In this document: in pieces, positions 60,531 to 64,000 of the stretch
Layout of the letters: every line of letters begins with the position of its first letter
How positions within the stretch are numbered: the stretch's first letter is position 1
Assembly: GCF_007829335.1 (NCBI RefSeq)
Contig: NZ_VIWO01000003.1
Location: forward strand, 124,001-188,000
DNA: 64,000 bases
DNA from: Chitinophaga polysaccharea
Lineage (GTDB): Bacteria > Bacteroidota > Bacteroidia > Chitinophagales > Chitinophagaceae
Reading direction: 5' to 3'
The notes under the pieces: generated by a model
What the model was told of the DNA's origin: nothing
The model's database searches: none
Seen by the model: the letters and a program-made list of their open reading frames with translations, nothing else
Program-made: the position numbers and the translations under genes

Positions 60531-63044
60531 ATGCCGTTTACCTACAACTGTACCCGAAAGGGCGTAATGTGCCTGTTATTGTGGTTGATTTCGGGGGCAG
60601 TATATGGACAAACTGCGCCCGGGATCACCGGAAAAGTGGTGAATCAATTTACGCAGGAACCACTGCCCTTCGCCACTGTTTACTGGAAAGCTGCCGGCTT
60701 TGGTTGTATGACAGACAATGCCGGCATATTTAAGCTGAAACCAAGTAGCCGCCCGGCAGATACGCTGGTGGTGCGCTATGTAGGATATGCCGTTAAATAC
60801 CTGACTATGCAGCATCCGTACAACAATACGGAGCTGGTCCTGCAGTTGGAAGCTAACATGAACAAAGGCGTGGAAGTAAAAGCAAAGCTGGACCGCGGCC
60901 TGGTTTGGTGGCGACAAATAGTGGCGCATAAAGCCGAAAATAGCCCCCGGCACTATAGTAACTACTACGCCGAATTATATAATAAACTGGAACTCGACCT
61001 GGCCAACTTCAACAGGAAACGACTGGCCAATAATAAATTGCTACAACCCTTTGCATTTGTACTGGATCGTGTGGATAGCACTTCCGAGCAAAAGCCTTTC
61101 CTTCCGGTATTTCTCACCGAATCGGTATCGGATTATTATGCGGCCGGCACACCTCCCCGGATTCGGGAAGAAATCAAAGCATTACATACCAGCGGTATTA
61201 AAAATGAATCAGTGATGGAATACCTCGGTGGTATCAACCAGAAAATTAATACCTACAACAACTACATGCTGATATTTAAACGGGAATTTATCAGCCCGGT
61301 CAGCGAAAACGGCGACCGCTACTATCACTATAAAGGATTGGATACCATACAACTGAATGGACAGTCTTATTTTCATCTTGCCTTTACGCCGAAGCGGGAA
61401 GGAGAAAACCTTTTCTCAGGTGATTGCTGGGTCAACAGCCATAGCTGGGCATTACTGAAAATCAGCTTGTCGGTGTCGGGTACTGTGGATATCAACTTTG
61501 TAAAACGACTCGACATCATCCAGGAGTTCGCTCAACTGAATGAAAAAGATTGGGTAGTGACGAAAGATAAATTTGTCGTGGAACTGGCGCCGCTGGGCAG
61601 GGAAAAAACTACGTTCATTGGCCGGAAAACCACGCAGTATCAACAAATCAGGGTAAATGCGCCCGATATTGCCAGTAAGGTAATGGCCAATAAAAAAGCG
61701 GAGGAAGTGTTGATTGCCGACACGGCACTAACGGCAGGTAAGGAATATATGAGCCAACACCGCCCCGAAGCCCTGACCAAAAATGAACTGCATGCCATCA
61801 CATTGGTGGATACACTAAAATCGATGCCTGCCTTTACCCGTTTAAGCAATACTTTTACTTTCCTGGTAGACGGACATATCAAGCTGGGGAAAGTAGAAAT
61901 AGGCCCCTGGTATAAATGGATCAGCCGTAACCGCATTGAAGGTATGCGGTTACGTTTCGACCTCGGCACCACGCCCGAATTTAGCCGTAACCTGCGCCTG
62001 TTCGGCTATCTGGCCTACGGTAGTAAAGACAAAGCCCTGAAAGGCAAAATGGCGGTAGCATACGAAATGCCTAAAACAGGATGGAGCTTTGCCTCCTGGT
62101 ATAAAGACGATCTCGATAATAATCAACGCGGATTTAACGGGGAAGAAGTGTCCCTGGATAATATATTTGGCGCCCTCGTACGGCGGCATGGCATTCCACA
62201 AAAGTTTATACGCCAGCGGGAATTTAAACTGCTGGCCATGAAAAAAATTGCCGGCACTTTTTCCATACAGGGAGCGGTGTCACATAGTGCCTACACCACT
62301 TTTGATCCACTGCCGTCCCATAAAATGTTCCTGCGCCAGGGAGAAGAAAGAAATAATTTGGTGAATATGGAGATGGAACTCAATCTCCGTTATGCACCGG
62401 GAGAAAAGGAAATTCACACCTTCCGGAAGATACGCAGGATACGCGGACAACAACCCGTGCTGGAACTGAATTATGCGCTGGCGCCTTCCGGCATTCTCGA
62501 CAGCCGGTATAGCTACCAGAAGGTGAATGTAAGCCTGATGCAACAGGTACAATTGCCTAACTGGGGACAGTTGAGCTATATGGTGTATGGCGGAAAAATT
62601 TTCGGCGACCGGCTGCCTTTTATGTTATTGCGGATGCACCCCGGCAATGAGACGTACTATTACAATAAGCAGTCGTTTAGCCTGATGAACAAGTACGAAT
62701 TTTTCAGCGATCAATATGCAGGGATTAATATCGAACATCATTTCGACCGCAAATTGTTAAACCTGTTGCCTTTTATGCGGAGAACCGGTGTGCGTCAGTT
62801 CTGGAATGTGAAGACGGTAGTAGGCAGTATGTCGGCCAGCAACCGGAGCTTTAATCACATTGAGTTTTCTGACTATGGTATGCGCTCTCTCAAAGGAAAT
62901 GTATATACAGAAGTAGGTACGGGGATAGATAATATCTTTAAATTTTTCCGTGTTGATGCCGTGTGGCGATTATATCCGAATAGTAAAAATGTATCGCATA
63001 CCGGCAATTTTGGATTGTTTGGCAGTTTGCGACTACAGTTTTAA
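60531..63044 (+). CDS. DUF5686 outer-membrane protein with carboxypeptidase regulatory-like domain
   Basis: Using the ATG at 60531 gives 837 residues with a signal peptide ending SGAVYG-QT; a TTG three codons earlier is possible. Residues about 28-105 form a carboxypeptidase regulatory-like domain (GKVVNQFTQEPLPFATVYWKA), followed by the long beta-rich DUF5686 region that ends as an outer-membrane barrel strand (FGLFGSLRLQF). The family is common in Bacteroidota, TonB-receptor-associated, without known function. No partner gene is adjacent. Confidence 0.88.
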   Translation: MPFTYNCTRKGVMCLLLWLISGAVYGQTAPGITGKVVNQFTQEPLPFATVYWKAAGFGCMTDNAGIFKLKPSSRPADTLVVRYVGYAVKYLTMQHPYNNTELVLQLEANMNKGVEVKAKLDRGLVWWRQIVAHKAENSPRHYSNYYAELYNKLELDLANFNRKRLANNKLLQPFAFVLDRVDSTSEQKPFLPVFLTESVSDYYAAGTPPRIREEIKALHTSGIKNESVMEYLGGINQKINTYNNYMLIFKREFISPVSENGDRYYHYKGLDTIQLNGQSYFHLAFTPKREGENLFSGDCWVNSHSWALLKISLSVSGTVDINFVKRLDIIQEFAQLNEKDWVVTKDKFVVELAPLGREKTTFIGRKTTQYQQIRVNAPDIASKVMANKKAEEVLIADTALTAGKEYMSQHRPEALTKNELHAITLVDTLKSMPAFTRLSNTFTFLVDGHIKLGKVEIGPWYKWISRNRIEGMRLRFDLGTTPEFSRNLRLFGYLAYGSKDKALKGKMAVAYEMPKTGWSFASWYKDDLDNNQRGFNGEEVSLDNIFGALVRRHGIPQKFIRQREFKLLAMKKIAGTFSIQGAVSHSAYTTFDPLPSHKMFLRQGEERNNLVNMEMELNLRYAPGEKEIHTFRKIRRIRGQQPVLELNYALAPSGILDSRYSYQKVNVSLMQQVQLPNWGQLSYMVYGGKIFGDRLPFMLLRMHPGNETYYYNKQSFSLMNKYEFFSDQYAGINIEHHFDRKLLNLLPFMRRTGVRQFWNVKTVVGSMSASNRSFNHIEFSDYGMRSLKGNVYTEVGTGIDNIFKFFRVDAVWRLYPNSKNVSHTGNFGLFGSLRLQF

Positions 63045-63045
63045 A

Positions 63046-63065
63046 CCGGGAGCGATAGCTCCCGG
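63046..63065. terminator. hairpin between convergent genes
   Basis: CCGGGAGC (63046-63053) pairs with GCTCCCGG (63058-63065), loop GATA, just after the DUF5686 stop. No strong T run follows on either strand. Confidence 0.55.
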
Positions 63066-63080
63066 CTGTTGTAAATGGTA

Positions 63081-64000
63081 TCAGGTTTTTGCTTTTTCAA
63101 AGCTGCTGTTATCCCGGTTCTCCTTGCTGGTTTGCAAAAGGATTACAAAGGGAGCATCCTGGCTTTTATGATCCAGGTGAATAAAGTACTCGTTTTTACC
63201 AATCAGTTCCGGTGTTCCGCTGATGATGTTTTTTTCCAGGGAAGTCACATTTGCCAACGTGGTTTGCGCAGGAAGCTTTACCCGCAGGTTGCCAGACACG
63301 GGTACATTACAAACCACCATGTACACGCTGTCGGTGCCGGATTTGCGGATGTAATATCCCCAGTCCTGTTTTGCGAAGCCGGCATCTGTACCGCCATCAA
63401 TGGCGCTGCTATTTATTTTCATCCAGTGGCCTATTTCCTGCATGCGTTGCACTTCTTCTGTACGGAAGGTGCCATCGCTTTTAGGTCCGAAGTTGATCAC
63501 GAAATTACCGCCCAGCGAAGCAGATTTCACCAGCATTTCAATGAGTTCGTTGGATGATTTAATATGTCCCGTCCACTTTGCGTTGTAGCCCCATTGGTTT
63601 TCCGGAATGGTCATTACGCCTTCCCAGTCGTTGCCATGTACATCGGCTGATTTTTCCGGTAGCTTGCGTTCCCAGCCCTGTTCGTAGTCGCCCATCAGGC
63701 GGCTGTTGGAGTCGAAGTGACGGGCGCCTTTTTCATCGGCACGTAAACGGCTGCCGATAATGAGGCCGGGATGCAGCCGCTGCAGGTATTGCTCCAGTTC
63801 ATCGGAGAAGGCGCCATCATTTTTCCAGGAATCGTCCCAGGTACCGTCGAACCAGAAACCTTTTACGGTAGGGTATCGCTGTAATAATTCAGTCAACTGG
63901 TTTTTTACAAATACTTTGAACCGTTGATAGGCAGCAGCATCTGCCGGTGTTTTTAAGGCAGCGCGCCAGTCGGGCTGGTTCCAGTCGATGATGGAAAAGT
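63081..64000 (-). CDS. alpha-L-fucosidase (GH29), C-terminal part
   Basis: The frame stays open to the window edge, so the N-terminal part is missing; 305 residues are visible. It begins with IIDWNQPDWR, then the GH29 nucleophile region KGFWFDGTWDDSW (Asp in FDG) and ASLGGNFVINFGPKSDG, a hallmark of GH29. It hydrolyses terminal alpha-L-fucose from glycans. The C-terminal beta-sandwich follows (VCNVPVSGNLRVKLPA). It would be periplasmic if a signal peptide exists outside the window. Confidence 0.93.
   Translation of the reverse strand, partial: FSIIDWNQPDWRAALKTPADAAAYQRFKVFVKNQLTELLQRYPTVKGFWFDGTWDDSWKNDGAFSDELEQYLQRLHPGLIIGSRLRADEKGARHFDSNSRLMGDYEQGWERKLPEKSADVHGNDWEGVMTIPENQWGYNAKWTGHIKSSNELIEMLVKSASLGGNFVINFGPKSDGTFRTEEVQRMQEIGHWMKINSSAIDGGTDAGFAKQDWGYYIRKSGTDSVYMVVCNVPVSGNLRVKLPAQTTLANVTSLEKNIISGTPELIGKNEYFIHLDHKSQDAPFVILLQTSKENRDNSSFEKAKT

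Noticed and set aside
1..64000. CRISPR arrays, tRNA/rRNA genes, insertion sequences, prophage or integrase genes
   Set aside because: No regularly spaced repeats, no cloverleaf-like sequence or transposase/integrase motif was seen on reading; a tRNAscan or ISfinder run could confirm.

Overview
The window looks like chromosomal DNA of a Bacteroidota member of the family Chitinophagaceae, most likely Chitinophaga or a close relative. This rests on three SusC/SusD pairs, ECF sigma/FecR regulation, a type IX secretion C-terminal domain, LytS/LytTR and 7TMR-DISM two-component systems, Bacteroidota -7 boxes (TAnnTTTG), and starts lacking Shine-Dalgarno sequences. I see no rRNA, tRNA, CRISPR array, transposase or phage gene.

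Layout. 1-12 kb holds the end of one SusC/SusD pair, a 126-bp hairpin-forming inverted repeat, then a self-contained polysaccharide-use locus: ECF sigma, FecR anti-sigma, an STN-type SusC, SusD and a GH76 endo-alpha-1,6-mannanase-like lipoprotein. 12-25.5 kb is a mixed block: SH3-like secreted protein, PBP2, a divergent DeoR regulator/NudK pair, AraC, a TetR-small protein-MFS unit with two matching operators, methyltransferases, DoxX/GlxA-like divergent pair, a single-domain response regulator, YjbQ, a 2OG oxygenase and a phosphoesterase. 25.5-32 kb is a signalling cluster: a hybrid kinase divergent from an operon of a 7TMR-DISM kinase, a NarL-type regulator and a second 7TMR-DISM kinase whose ATP-binding domain is degenerate. 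31.9-34.5 kb carries a hemerythrin and three small secreted/lipoproteins. 34.6-35.8 kb is an EamA transporter behind a Pro/Val-codon leader peptide. 35.8-41 kb is an ECF sigma divergent from a third SusC/SusD pair. 41-48.9 kb has an unknown protein, a 1816-residue GH74-like secreted protein and a TlpA-like thioredoxin. 49.2-52 kb is an operon of a degenerate LytS-like protein, LytS kinase and LytTR regulator. 53-64 kb has PEP synthase, an Lrp regulator, a GH127-family enzyme, a PrcB/SLH-like protein, a dehydrogenase, a DUF5686 outer-membrane protein and a partial GH29 alpha-L-fucosidase.

Most notable: (1) a possible translational attenuator before the EamA gene, where the leader's stop-codon region and the gene's start codon are near-identical and compete for one complementary segment; (2) an 18-bp palindrome (ATAGGTAnTGnTRCCTAT) occurring three times, each time 61-62 bp upstream of a TAnnTTTG box, at the hemerythrin gene, the secreted-protein cluster and an orphan promoter near 52.8 kb; (3) two independent operons pairing a normal sensor kinase with a degenerate kinase. 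All functional claims are read from sequence and family knowledge; none was tested by search or folding software.
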